64,000 bases of DNA. Origin: an uncultured Acidobacteriaceae bacterium. GTDB lineage: Bacteria > Acidobacteriota > Terriglobia > Terriglobales > Acidobacteriaceae. The notes under the pieces are model-generated. The model searched no databases. It was not told the origin of the DNA and saw only the letters and a list, made by a program, of their open reading frames with translations. Below, piece after piece: positions 9,637 through 17,633 of this stretch (within the stretch, counting starts at the first letter, position 1; every line of letters begins with the position of its first letter). The translations under genes were made by a program, and so were the position numbers. The stretch lies in the NCBI GenBank assembly GCA_903849645.1, contig CAINJJ010000009.1:124001-188000 (forward strand), given 5' to 3'.

Positions 9637-9772
9637 GGGTTTGGTTTGCAGCGAGTGTAACAGAGGTCCGCCGCCGACACGCGGATTGGCACATATTGTC
9701 GCTTGCCACAGAGAGCGTCAGCTATCCAGAGCCCGCAGCGCGCCGTCCGCGTTTCAGACTACAATCTGTTGC

Positions 9773-11185
9773 GTGACCACCAGTCTCTTCGACCTCTACA
9801 AGATCGGCGTTGGTCCATCGAGTTCGCACACCATGGGACCCATGCGCGCGGCCTGCCGCTTTGCCCGGTCTCTCGCCGAGCGCCCCGGCATCGAGCGCGT
9901 CCATCGCGTGCAGGCGGAGCTTTATGGTTCGCTCGCCCTCACCGGACTCGGCCACGCCACTGACCGCGCAGTGCTGCTGGGACTCGCCGGCCATGAGCCT
10001 GCATCCATTGATCCCGCGGCCATCGACTCCACCGTCGCGGCCATTCGGTCGTCGCGGCGCATCCATCTTGCCGGTGCGCGGCCCATCGAGTTTCAGGAAG
10101 AGCGCGACCTGCTCTTCCTGCGTGCGGTGATGTTTCCTCCCGGCGCGCTTACGCAGCATCCCAACGGCATGCGCCTCACGGCCTTCGACGCGGCGGGCAC
10201 GGTTCTCGACCAGCGCACCTTCTTTTCCATCGGCGGAGGCTTCATCACCGAAGACGCCCTCGACGCATCGGCGGAGAAGCGCCAGGCCGCCATCCCGTTT
10301 CCATTTCACAGCGCGGCGGAGTTGCTGGCCACCGCGCACGCCAATGAACTCTCCATCAGCCAGCTCATGCTTGAGAACGAGTGCGCCCTCGCCGCGCATG
10401 AAGCCGAGCGCGCTCCGGTCGAAGTGGTGCGCCAGGGCATCGAGCGCATCTGGAAGACCATGCAGGACTGCGTGGCGCGCGGCATTGCGACCGAGGGCAT
10501 TCTGCCCGGCGGATTGAATGTGCGACGCCGCGCCCATCGGCTCGCGGAACGGCTGCGTGAAAAAGAGGCGGATGGCAAGCGCAGTGATCCACTGGCTCCG
10601 CTGGACTGGGTCACCGTCTACGCCATGGCCGTGAATGAAGAGAACGCAGCCGGCGGCCGTGTGGTCACCGCGCCCACCAACGGCGCGGCCGGCGTGGTGC
10701 CCGCCGTGGCGCACTACTATGAGCGCTTCATTCCCGACTCCGACCACGAAGGCCTGCTGCGCTTCTTTCTCACCTCGGCGGCCATCGGCATCCTATATAA
10801 GGAGAACGCTTCCATCAGCGGTGCGGAGGTCGGCTGCCAGGGCGAGGTCGGCGTCGCCTGTTCCATGGCCGCAGGGGGACTTACCGCGGCGCTCGGCGGA
10901 ACCAACGGACAGGTGGAGCACGCCGCTGAAATCGCCATGGAGCACAACCTGGGCATGACCTGCGATCCAATCGGCGGCCTCGTGCAGATTCCCTGCATCG
11001 AGCGCAACGCCATGGGCGCGGCCAAGGCCGTGCACGCTTCGCGCATCGCCATGAACGAGTCAGAGGCGCACAAGGTCTCTCTCGACCAGGTCATCCGCAC
11101 CATGTATCTCCCCGGCCTCGACATGCAGTCGCGCTACAAGGAGACCAGCCTCGCCGGACTCGCCCTCAACATCATCGAGTGCTGA
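9773..11185 (+). CDS. sdaA: L-serine ammonia-lyase (L-serine dehydratase)
   Basis: 470 residues from GTG 9773; the open frame continues upstream but homology to the family begins at [22 protein letters not shown]. That is the N-terminal beta-domain signature. The C-terminal catalytic part contains the iron-sulfur cysteines in [36 protein letters not shown] and the family end [12 protein letters not shown]. The enzyme deaminates serine to pyruvate with a 4Fe-4S cluster. No Shine-Dalgarno is seen, and TACAAT at 9760-9765 ends 7 nt before the GTG, so the mRNA may be leaderless. Confidence 0.95.
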   Translation: MTTSLFDLYKIGVGPSSSHTMGPMRAACRFARSLAERPGIERVHRVQAELYGSLALTGLGHATDRAVLLGLAGHEPASIDPAAIDSTVAAIRSSRRIHLAGARPIEFQEERDLLFLRAVMFPPGALTQHPNGMRLTAFDAAGTVLDQRTFFSIGGGFITEDALDASAEKRQAAIPFPFHSAAELLATAHANELSISQLMLENECALAAHEAERAPVEVVRQGIERIWKTMQDCVARGIATEGILPGGLNVRRRAHRLAERLREKEADGKRSDPLAPLDWVTVYAMAVNEENAAGGRVVTAPTNGAAGVVPAVAHYYERFIPDSDHEGLLRFFLTSAAIGILYKENASISGAEVGCQGEVGVACSMAAGGLTAALGGTNGQVEHAAEIAMEHNLGMTCDPIGGLVQIPCIERNAMGAAKAVHASRIAMNESEAHKVSLDQVIRTMYLPGLDMQSRYKETSLAGLALNIIEC

Positions 11186-11237
11186 TTACTCCATCTTTCC
11201 TTCCGGCCATTCCATCCGGCTATCCTGAGGGAAGAGG

Positions 11238-12074
11238 ATGATCTTGACCACACGCGAGAACGATCCACTCGAACTGCAATTGAGCGAGACCCCGCAGGAG
11301 TCCATCATCGAGCCCGCGATTGCGCCCGCATGGCACACAGTCCTACTCATCGCCGGCATTCTCGCCATCTCCTGGCATGGCTCCTCGCGATTCACTTCAG
11401 ACCACCAACCCATTGACAGGCTCACGACCTATGGCGCAACTGCCGCCATGGAACTCCTGCTCATAGCCTGGGTGTTCTTCGGCTTGCGCCTGCGCAAGAC
11501 GCCGCTCCGCTCGCTCCTCGGCAAATTCTCATTCGACCTGCGCTCCATCGCCATCGACCTTGGCGTGGCGCTTGTCTTCTGGTTTGGCGCACTCATGGTA
11601 CTGGGCACGCTGGGCGTCACATGGATGGTCGTGGAATCCGTACTCACCCACAAGATGCCCATGACGCCAACGCCCGGACAGCCCTTTGCGCCCGACTCGT
11701 CTCAGCAGCAGGCTCTCCACGCGGTCGCTCAGCTCGCTCCCTCCAATGCAAGGGAGATTGCCGCGTGGGCGCTGCTCTGCCTGTTCGTTGGCTTCGCCGA
11801 AGAGCTTGTCTTTCGCGGCTATCTGCAGACCCAGTTCATTCGATGGACGCGCGGCGGCGTGGTGGCGGGCGTTGTGTTTTCCGCTCTTTGCTTCGGTGGA
11901 GCGCATGCCTATCAGGGCACACGCAACATGGTTCTGCTTGCCGTCTTCGGCGCGCTCTTCAGCGGGCTTGCGCTCTTTCGCCGCAGCCTGAGGGCCGGCA
12001 TGTTCGCGCACAGTTGGCATGATCTCATCGCGGGTTTGGCGCTCGCTCTGCTCAAGTCGATGCACATGATCTGA
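11238..12074 (+). CDS. CPBP-family intramembrane metalloprotease
   Basis: 278 residues with several hydrophobic helices. The CPBP/Abi signature is present: motif 1 EELVFRGYLQTQF (paired glutamates plus Arg), motif 2 FGGAHAYQG and motif 3 HSWHD near the C terminus. Bacterial members are CAAX-protease-like membrane enzymes, some linked to immunity to self-produced bacteriocins; the role here is unknown. GAGGGAAGAGG directly precedes the ATG. Confidence 0.85.
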   Translation: MILTTRENDPLELQLSETPQESIIEPAIAPAWHTVLLIAGILAISWHGSSRFTSDHQPIDRLTTYGATAAMELLLIAWVFFGLRLRKTPLRSLLGKFSFDLRSIAIDLGVALVFWFGALMVLGTLGVTWMVVESVLTHKMPMTPTPGQPFAPDSSQQQALHAVAQLAPSNAREIAAWALLCLFVGFAEELVFRGYLQTQFIRWTRGGVVAGVVFSALCFGGAHAYQGTRNMVLLAVFGALFSGLALFRRSLRAGMFAHSWHDLIAGLALALLKSMHMI

Positions 12075-12145
12075 GCCCGCATCCATGACTCCATTCCGCG
12101 TTCAAAAATTGTTGCTCTTTTTTCCACCGTTGCATCGTTTTTCAC

Positions 12146-12174
12146 TTGACACTGTTGAACCATGAATCTATACA
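12146..12174 (+). promoter_or_regulatory. Near-consensus sigma-70 promoter
   Basis: TTGACA at 12146-12151, a 17-bp spacer and TATACA at 12169-12174. This is the best promoter match noticed in the window, in an AT-rich island. Transcription would start near 12181 and run into the 24-codon gene at 12239. Confidence 0.8.
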
Positions 12175-12182
12175 TTCTTCAA

Positions 12183-12202
12183 CTGCAATATAACTATTGC
12201 AG
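12183..12202 (+). promoter_or_regulatory. Perfect inverted repeat at the predicted transcription start
   Basis: CTGCAAT at 12183-12189 and ATTGCAG at 12196-12202 with a 6-nt spacer. It begins about 2 nt after the predicted start site, so it could be an operator or a 5' stabilising hairpin. The same arm word CTGCAAT forms the outer arms of the hairpin at 7911-7953. Confidence 0.6.
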
Positions 12203-12238
12203 CGTCGATGCAAATCATCGAAAGGGAGAATAGGCAAA

Positions 12239-12313
12239 ATGGCAACCAAGAAAGCAGCCAAGAAGGCGCCCGCGAAAAAGGCAGCCGCCAAGAAGACCGC
12301 CAAGAAGAAGTAG
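12239..12313 (+). CDS. 24-residue Lys/Ala-rich histone-H1-like peptide
   Basis: The frame from ATG 12239 to TAG 12311-12313 encodes M-A-T-K-K followed by repeats of AAKK/APAKK/AKKTAKKK. About half the residues are lysine and most of the rest alanine, with one proline and two threonines. It resembles the C-terminal tail of histone H1 or of extended HU proteins, but stands alone. AGG sits 4 nt and GGGAG 12 nt before the start. A near-consensus promoter lies 65-93 nt upstream and a GC-rich terminator 44 nt downstream, so it is a complete, apparently strong transcription unit. DNA or RNA binding is inference from charge. Confidence 0.75.
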   Translation: MATKKAAKKAPAKKAAAKKTAKKK

Positions 12314-12356
12314 CGGGTCCTCCTAACGGAAGGCAACACGAATAGGCAACACATGA

Positions 12357-12383
12357 GGGGGCGCTTCCGGCGCCCCCTTAGTG
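12357..12383 (+). terminator. Rho-independent terminator after the Lys/Ala peptide gene
   Basis: GGGGGCGC (12357-12364), 5-nt loop, GCGCCCCC (12370-12377), then a T-containing tail TTAGTGTTT. Confidence 0.75.
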
Positions 12384-12435
12384 TTTCTGCGGAAAGGACT
12401 ACACTGGTACTCGCCATGAGTCAGGGGAGGGAACG

Positions 12436-13167
12436 ATGACACGCCGCCGCTGGATTGCCGAGCACTGGGATGAAGCCACCGCAACGCTTGCCGGTGCGCA
12501 GGCCGAACACATGACGCGTGTGCTGCGCACGCAACCCGGCATGGAGGCCGACGTAGTTGCCGGCGGTCATGTCTTTCATGCCGTCGTGGCCGCTGTCACG
12601 CCCGGCGAGGTTCGCTTCAACCTCATCGCGGAACTCGACGCCGATCCCGCGCTGCCAGTTACCCTGGTCCTGGCCGTGTACAAATTCGACCGCATGGAGT
12701 GGGCCATCGAGAAAGCCACCGAGCTTGGCGTCGCCGCCGTAGCTCCGGTGCTTGCCCGCCGCACCGAGAAGCACCTCGCGCAAACCGCGGAGAAGCGCGC
12801 CGAGCGCTGGCGTCGCATCGCTCATGAGTCGGCGCAGCAGTCGCGCCGCTCTGATGTGCCCATCATCTTCGATCCGGTTCCTCTCGCGGCGCATGTGCGC
12901 GCCGCTTCCGAGGCCACCCGCATCGTCCTCGCCGAGCAGGAGCGCACCACCACCCTGCGCCACGCGCTCGATGAAGCCATGGCCGCCGCCGAATCCGAGA
13001 TGCCCCGGCTTGAAATCGCAATCGGCCCTGAAGGCGGATGGGCCGCGGAAGAGGAGGCTCTGTTTGACGCCAACGGCTGGCGCGCCACCTCGCTGGGTCC
13101 GCGCATCCTGCGCGCGGAGACCGCCGCCATCGCCGCACTGGCGATCGTGGCCTCTTATCTTGAATAG
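12436..13167 (+). CDS. rsmE: 16S rRNA (uracil(1498)-N(3))-methyltransferase RsmE
   Basis: 243 residues with the RsmE arrangement: an N-terminal PUA-like part (AEHMTRVLRTQPG), KFDRMEWAIEKATELGVAAVAPVLARRTEKH, SAQQSRRSDVP, and the SPOUT knot IAIGPEGGWAAEEEALFDANGWRATSLGPRILRAETAAIAAL with its GPEGG and LGxRILRxETA motifs. It methylates U1498 of 16S rRNA. GGGAGGG lies 4 nt before the ATG. The gene converges with the dehydratase gene 19 bp downstream. Confidence 0.95.
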   Translation: MTRRRWIAEHWDEATATLAGAQAEHMTRVLRTQPGMEADVVAGGHVFHAVVAAVTPGEVRFNLIAELDADPALPVTLVLAVYKFDRMEWAIEKATELGVAAVAPVLARRTEKHLAQTAEKRAERWRRIAHESAQQSRRSDVPIIFDPVPLAAHVRAASEATRIVLAEQERTTTLRHALDEAMAAAESEMPRLEIAIGPEGGWAAEEEALFDANGWRATSLGPRILRAETAAIAALAIVASYLE

Positions 13168-13186
13168 GAAATCGGAAGCGCGGCCC

Positions 13187-14815
13187 TTAGAGTGAGACGC
13201 CGCGCTTCCACGGGATGAAGTCGTTCTGCCCCAGCATCTCGGCCTTGGTGAGCCGCTCCCCGCTCGCCACTGCAATCGATAACTCCAGCAGTGACTCCGC
13301 GCATGAAGCAATCGTCGCCTCTCCCGTCACAATGCCCCCCGCGTTGAAGTCGATGATGTCGCTCATGCGCGCCGCGAGCGTTGAGTTCGTCGCAATCTTG
13401 ATCACCGGCGCAACGGGGTTGCCCGTGGGCGTGCCCAATCCCGTCGTGAACAGCACAAGATTCGCGCCCGCTCCCACCTGCGCCGTCACGCAATCCACGT
13501 CGTTGCCCGGCGTGCACAGCAGGTTCAATCCCGGCGTGGTCGCATACTGCGGATAATCGAGCACGTCGCGAATCGGCGACACGCCGCCCTTCCGCGCCGC
13601 GCCCGCTGACTTCATGGCATCGGTTGTCAGCCCGTCCTCGATGTTGCCCGGTGAGGGATTCATCTCAAAGCCCGATTGCACTGCCTTGGCCCGCGCCGAG
13701 TAGGCCTGCATCAAATCAAAAAACCTCTGCGCCAGCTCGTCGCTTTCGCACCGGTTGATGATCTCCTGCTCCACCCCATGCAACTCCGGAAACTCCGACA
13801 GCAGCGTCCTGCCTCCCGCGCCTGCAACAATGTCCGACAAATAACCCACCGCGGGATTCGCCGAAATGCCGCTGAATCCATCCGACCCTCCGCACTTCAG
13901 GCCCACCGTCAACGCCGCCAGCGGCGCCGGTTCGCGCCTCACGCGGTTGGCATCCACCAGCGCGCTAAACGTGGCATCCAGCGCCTGACTCATCAGCGTG
14001 GATTCGAGCCCCTGCTTCTGCTGATCAAAGACCAGCACCGGCTTGCTCATGCCGGGGTCGCGCCGGTCCATCTCTTCCAGCAGCATGGCCACCTGCGCGT
14101 TCTGGCAGCCCAGGCTCAGCACCGTGGCTCCGGCCACGTTGGGGTGATGAATATAGCCCGCCAGCAGCCCGCACAGAGCCTGCGCGTCCTGCCGCGTTCC
14201 ACCGCAGCCGCCGTCGTGGGTGAGAAAGCGAATGCCGTCGAGATTCGGGAAGACGCGCTCCGCGCGCGCCTCCGCTACTTCGGCAGCCATCTGCCGGTTG
14301 CCTGAAGCGCTCTCCACCAGGTGCCGCACATGACGGCGATAGCTCGACTGCCCGCCGTAGCCCAGTTCTTCTTCCAGTGCTTCCCTCATGCGCTCCACGT
14401 TGCGGTTCTCGCAGAAGACCAGCGGCAGCACCAGCCAATAGTTGCGCGTGCCCACCTGCCCGTCGTCCCGCCGATAGCCCATGAAGCTGCGCCGCGCCCA
14501 CGCGCTCGCATCCGGCGCGGCAAACTCCACCGGCCTGCGCTCCGCCGAGTAAGCGCTCGCGCGATGCCGCACATTGCGCGTCGTCAGCAGGGCTCCGCGC
14601 GGAATCGCCTCCACCGCCTCGCCCACCACCATGCCGTAGAGATACACCAGATCCCCGGCCTTCAGGTCCACGCGCGCCATCTTGTGCTTGGCGGGAATCG
14701 GCTCAACCGCAGGAATCAATTGTGGCCCGACCTGCGCCACGGTTCCCGGCTCAAGAGAGACCAGCGCCACGAGCACGTTGTCGCGCGCATCGAGTTCGAG
14801 AACGGTGTCCACCAT
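13187..14815 (-). CDS. UxaA-family altronate/galactarate dehydratase
   Basis: 542 residues from ATG 14815 (the TTG at 14821 is less likely). The N-terminal SAF-type domain (about 1-90, HKMARVDLKAGDLVYLYGMVVGEA) is followed by the large dehydratase domain. Its conserved blocks include GYRRDDGQVGTRNYW, THDGGCGGTRQDA, LKCGGSDGFSGISANPAVG and GNIEDGLTTDAMKSAGAARKGG. Members dehydrate sugar acids such as altronate or galactarate with Fe2+. No uxaB/uxaC partner is nearby, so the exact substrate is open. TAGACT (14824-14829, minus strand) ends 8 nt before the ATG, another possible leaderless start. Confidence 0.85.
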   Translation of the reverse strand: MVDTVLELDARDNVLVALVSLEPGTVAQVGPQLIPAVEPIPAKHKMARVDLKAGDLVYLYGMVVGEAVEAIPRGALLTTRNVRHRASAYSAERRPVEFAAPDASAWARRSFMGYRRDDGQVGTRNYWLVLPLVFCENRNVERMREALEEELGYGGQSSYRRHVRHLVESASGNRQMAAEVAEARAERVFPNLDGIRFLTHDGGCGGTRQDAQALCGLLAGYIHHPNVAGATVLSLGCQNAQVAMLLEEMDRRDPGMSKPVLVFDQQKQGLESTLMSQALDATFSALVDANRVRREPAPLAALTVGLKCGGSDGFSGISANPAVGYLSDIVAGAGGRTLLSEFPELHGVEQEIINRCESDELAQRFFDLMQAYSARAKAVQSGFEMNPSPGNIEDGLTTDAMKSAGAARKGGVSPIRDVLDYPQYATTPGLNLLCTPGNDVDCVTAQVGAGANLVLFTTGLGTPTGNPVAPVIKIATNSTLAARMSDIIDFNAGGIVTGEATIASCAESLLELSIAVASGERLTKAEMLGQNDFIPWKRGVSL

Positions 14816-14890
14816 AGGCAATCAGTCTATCGTGAGGCCCAACCGTCATCCTTGCGCATCGCTGCGATTCTGTCTGCTTGTTGTGCCAAC

Positions 14891-14930
14891 AAGGATGGGT
14901 GCCCCAGGTCCCGATTCTGGAACCCGGGAA
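14891..14930. repeat. Dispersed repeat family R2, copy a (partial)
   Basis: GGGTGCCCCAGGTCCC followed by a CCGGG-containing right arm. It shares this core with copies at about 31664, 37735, 41829 and 47876. It is intergenic. Confidence 0.55.
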
Positions 14931-14968
14931 AGCAGGAACGCAAACCACCCAACGGCACGGCCAGAGCC

Positions 14969-15328
14969 CTAGCTTGCCGGCTCGCCCCTGCTCGTCGCGG
15001 AATTCAAACTAAACCCCGCCAGCACCAGCGCCGTGATCCCGTGAATCGATCCGCGCACATCAAAGATATTGCCGATGAGCGCGGAAAACGTAAACGCCGT
15101 CACCGCCCAGGCCAGGTTGCCCGCAAAGCAGATCCATGCCAGCGCCGGATCGCCCCGCCGCCCCGCGCGCAACAGATTGATGGCCGCCAGCAGCAGAGTC
15201 AGCAGGGTTGCGCACAGAGCCCACAGCAGCGTCATCGGCTCTTTCCTGTAGCCGAGATAGGAGCCAACCCCATGCAGCAGGCCGCCCAGCACCAGAATCC
15301 ACGCAAACACGCGATCGGTAGTCTTCAT
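14969..15328 (-). CDS. Small integral membrane protein of unknown function
   Basis: 119 residues with four predicted membrane helices: near residues 7-25 (FAWILVLGGLLHGVGSY), 33-52 (LLWALCATLLTLLLAAI), 62-82 (LAWICFAGNLAWAVTAFTFS) and 93-107. AAGGGG lies 5 nt upstream of the ATG. No family is recognised. It sits between the sugar-acid dehydratase and the aquaglyceroporin on the same strand, so co-transcription is possible. Confidence 0.65.
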   Translation of the reverse strand: MKTTDRVFAWILVLGGLLHGVGSYLGYRKEPMTLLWALCATLLTLLLAAINLLRAGRRGDPALAWICFAGNLAWAVTAFTFSALIGNIFDVRGSIHGITALVLAGFSLNSATSRGEPAS

Positions 15329-15415
15329 CGGTTCCCCTTCAATTGAAATGAAGATCGCGGGCCACCGGTTGCGCGGCCTTGCTGCGCTGATCGCATGGCA
15401 TGGGCGACGTCTTTT

Positions 15416-16144
15416 CTATAGATGCGCAAACCGCAGCAGCACTCCCGCAAGCGCTCCGCCCAGCAGTCCGCCGACGATTGGGATCGGCGCATAGCTCCAG
15501 TTCGAGCCACCCTTGCCGGGAATCGGCAACAGCGCGTGCACCAGCCTTGGCCCCAGATCGCGCGCCGGGTTGATGGCATAGCCCGTGGTGCCGCCGAGTG
15601 AGAGGCCGATGCCCCATACCAGGCTCGCCACCAGCCATGGTCCAACGCCCGCCGCCGGACCCGTCGCTGAAACTCCCTTGGACCCGATGGCGTTGGCCAC
15701 CACCACCAGCACCGCCGTGCCCACCACCTCGCTCAGGATGTTGAACAGCGGGCTGCGAATCGCCGCATTGGTGCAAAAGATGCCCAGCTTGGCCGCCGGG
15801 TCGGGCGTCTCTTTCCAGTGCGGAGCAAAGTGCAGCGCCATCAGCGCCGACCCGCTCATCGCCCCCAGCAACTGCGCCGACCACAGGCTCGCAAGCTGCG
15901 AGAAGTCGCCGCTCATCACCGCCGAGGCCAGCGTGATAGCCGGGTTCAGGTTGGCGCCCGAGCTGCCAAATGCCTGCGCCACCAGCACGCCGCACAGCAC
16001 CGCCAGCGCCCATCCCGTGGTGATGACCATCCAGCCGGCATCGGCCGCAAACGACTTGCGCAGCGTTACGTTGGCGCCCACGCCGTTGCCCAGCAGCACC
16101 AGCACCAGCGTGCCCATATACTCGCCCACCCACACAGAATGCAT
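15416..16144 (-). CDS. MIP-family aquaglyceroporin (glycerol facilitator type)
   Basis: 242 residues with six hydrophobic helices and both NPA boxes: GANLNPAITLA in the first half and AINPARDLGPR in the second. The Asp after the second NPAR is characteristic of glycerol-conducting GlpF-like channels rather than strict water channels. It would let glycerol or other small polyols diffuse across the inner membrane. No glycerol kinase is adjacent. AAGGAAGAG precedes the ATG. Confidence 0.9.
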   Translation of the reverse strand: MHSVWVGEYMGTLVLVLLGNGVGANVTLRKSFAADAGWMVITTGWALAVLCGVLVAQAFGSSGANLNPAITLASAVMSGDFSQLASLWSAQLLGAMSGSALMALHFAPHWKETPDPAAKLGIFCTNAAIRSPLFNILSEVVGTAVLVVVANAIGSKGVSATGPAAGVGPWLVASLVWGIGLSLGGTTGYAINPARDLGPRLVHALLPIPGKGGSNWSYAPIPIVGGLLGGALAGVLLRFAHL

Positions 16145-16297
16145 TGGCTCTTCCTTGCCCTGCGCTGCCGCCTGCCATTGGATTACAGGCTACAGTGCAA
16201 TCGATTACAAGATTTGCGGAACTCAAGCATTCTGCACTGTCGGCCCCACCTTCGCCAAGGTCCCCCGCCGGCGGTCGCCGCGAACGAGGGAAATGCC

Positions 16298-17371
16298 CTA
16301 TGGTTTGGCCGCCGCAGCTCCCGGCACGGCCGCCGCATACTTCGGCCAGTGCGTCAGCAGTTCCTTCACCACCGTGTGCCCCACCGTATACGCGGATTCA
16401 AGCGACGGAAGAAACGCGCTGTACGATCCGATGCGCTGCCCCGCCAGGCTCTCCGCGGCGCTCATCCCCCGCGGCTGCCGGTCATAGTTGCTGACCGTGC
16501 GCAGCACCATCACGCGCTCCGCGTCCACGCGCCCCGCCTTGCTCAGGTAGGTCAGCGACTGCAGCGTCCCCGTATCTTCCATCGCCGTGGTGGCAAACTC
16601 GCCCTTGCCGCCTGTGAAGTAACTCACCCACTCCGCCGCCCATGCGTCAAACAGTTTCCCATGCCAATAGGTCGACGACGCCAGTTGATCGCCCTCCGTC
16701 ACAAACGGCGCACGGTTGGCTGCCGCCCCGTCAAAGTGGCTGCGAATCTCCTTCAAGTGATCGGAGTCGGCCAGCGGCACGGCCTCCGTCAGGTGAAAGG
16801 CCCAATCCGCCAGGCCCGCATTCAGCGCATACACCTGCCCATCCAGCGGCGCCGCCGGCTGCTCAAAGGGCTTGGTCTTGCGCAGCGGCAGGTAGCCCGT
16901 GCTCCACTCCGCGGGAATCTCGCGCGCGTCAATCTCATATCCCAGGTCGCCATCCACCACCCAGTGCGCCCAGGCAGCCGACCCCAGCGAGACGCGCTCC
17001 GGGTTGCCTCCCGCGATGCCCGCCACAATCCAGTAGGCGTGGCTCAGGTCAAAGCGCGGGTCCAGCCCCAGCGCCATGATGGTGGCCGCGGCGTGTGCCG
17101 TGCCCTGCCCGGTCAGCACCGCCATCTCCCCGTCGCCGTTCATCCGCACCGCGTGGTAGCCCGCGGGCAGTGCAAAAACCCGATCCAATTTGTCCCGTTC
17201 CACCCAATATTGCAGCTCGCCGGGCTTGTCGCCGGTGTCCTCGCCCAGCTCGAACATGGCCACCACCACCACCTTCACGGGGATGGCCCGAGGCTTGGCC
17301 GTCGCGGGCAAACTGAATGCAATCAGGGCGATACAAAGGAGGGGCAGGATCCGGCAGGCTGTCTTTTGCAT
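16298..17371 (-). CDS. Purine nucleoside permease (NUP family), exported
   Basis: 357 residues from ATG 17371, where a signal peptide begins (MQKTACRILPLLCIALIAFS, cleavage near PATAKP). The mature part resembles purine nucleoside permeases: IPVKVVVVAMFELGEDTGDKPGELQYWVER, TGQGTAHAAATIMALGLDPRFDLSHAYWIVAGIAGGNP and EDTGTLQSLTYLSKAGRVD. The fold relates to nucleoside phosphorylases. In bacteria a periplasmic nucleoside-binding or cleaving role is plausible but unproven. TACTAT (17378-17383, minus strand) ends 6 nt before the ATG, and no Shine-Dalgarno is clear. Confidence 0.82.
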   Translation of the reverse strand: MQKTACRILPLLCIALIAFSLPATAKPRAIPVKVVVVAMFELGEDTGDKPGELQYWVERDKLDRVFALPAGYHAVRMNGDGEMAVLTGQGTAHAAATIMALGLDPRFDLSHAYWIVAGIAGGNPERVSLGSAAWAHWVVDGDLGYEIDAREIPAEWSTGYLPLRKTKPFEQPAAPLDGQVYALNAGLADWAFHLTEAVPLADSDHLKEIRSHFDGAAANRAPFVTEGDQLASSTYWHGKLFDAWAAEWVSYFTGGKGEFATTAMEDTGTLQSLTYLSKAGRVDAERVMVLRTVSNYDRQPRGMSAAESLAGQRIGSYSAFLPSLESAYTVGHTVVKELLTHWPKYAAAVPGAAAAKP

Positions 17372-17455
17372 ATTTCCATAGTATGCGACACCATCCGCGT
17401 TCCAGTCCGTCGCACCCCACAACTTCTCTTCCCCCTGCCCGAAAATTAAATTTCG

Positions 17456-17483
17456 TTGAACGAACCCGACCCTCAACTAAAAT
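17456..17483 (+). promoter_or_regulatory. Promoter of the interrupted TonB-dependent receptor gene
   Basis: TTGAAC (17456-17461), 16-bp spacer, TAAAAT (17478-17483). Transcription would start near 17490. Confidence 0.6.
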
Positions 17484-17489
17484 AGGAGG

Positions 17490-17633
17490 TGACTCCAACC
17501 ATATCTGGAGCACCAACCCGACTGCGGCCACAAGGCCGCGGCAAAGAGCCGGGCATCCAGCCGGCCGGGATCATAAAAAACTGTCCTTTCAACCGGACCT
17601 TCAATAACGAAATCCTAAGGAGAACCAGAACGC
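17490..17633 (+). promoter_or_regulatory. Structured 5' leader, about 144 nt, unidentified
   Basis: Two clear stem-loops follow one another: CTCCA/TGGAG at about 17493-17510 and GCGGCC-ACAA-GGCCGC at about 17524-17540. A CCGGG/GCCGG-rich region lies at 17550-17570. It ends with AAGGAG 11 nt before the ATG. I cannot match it to a known riboswitch class. Confidence 0.4.
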
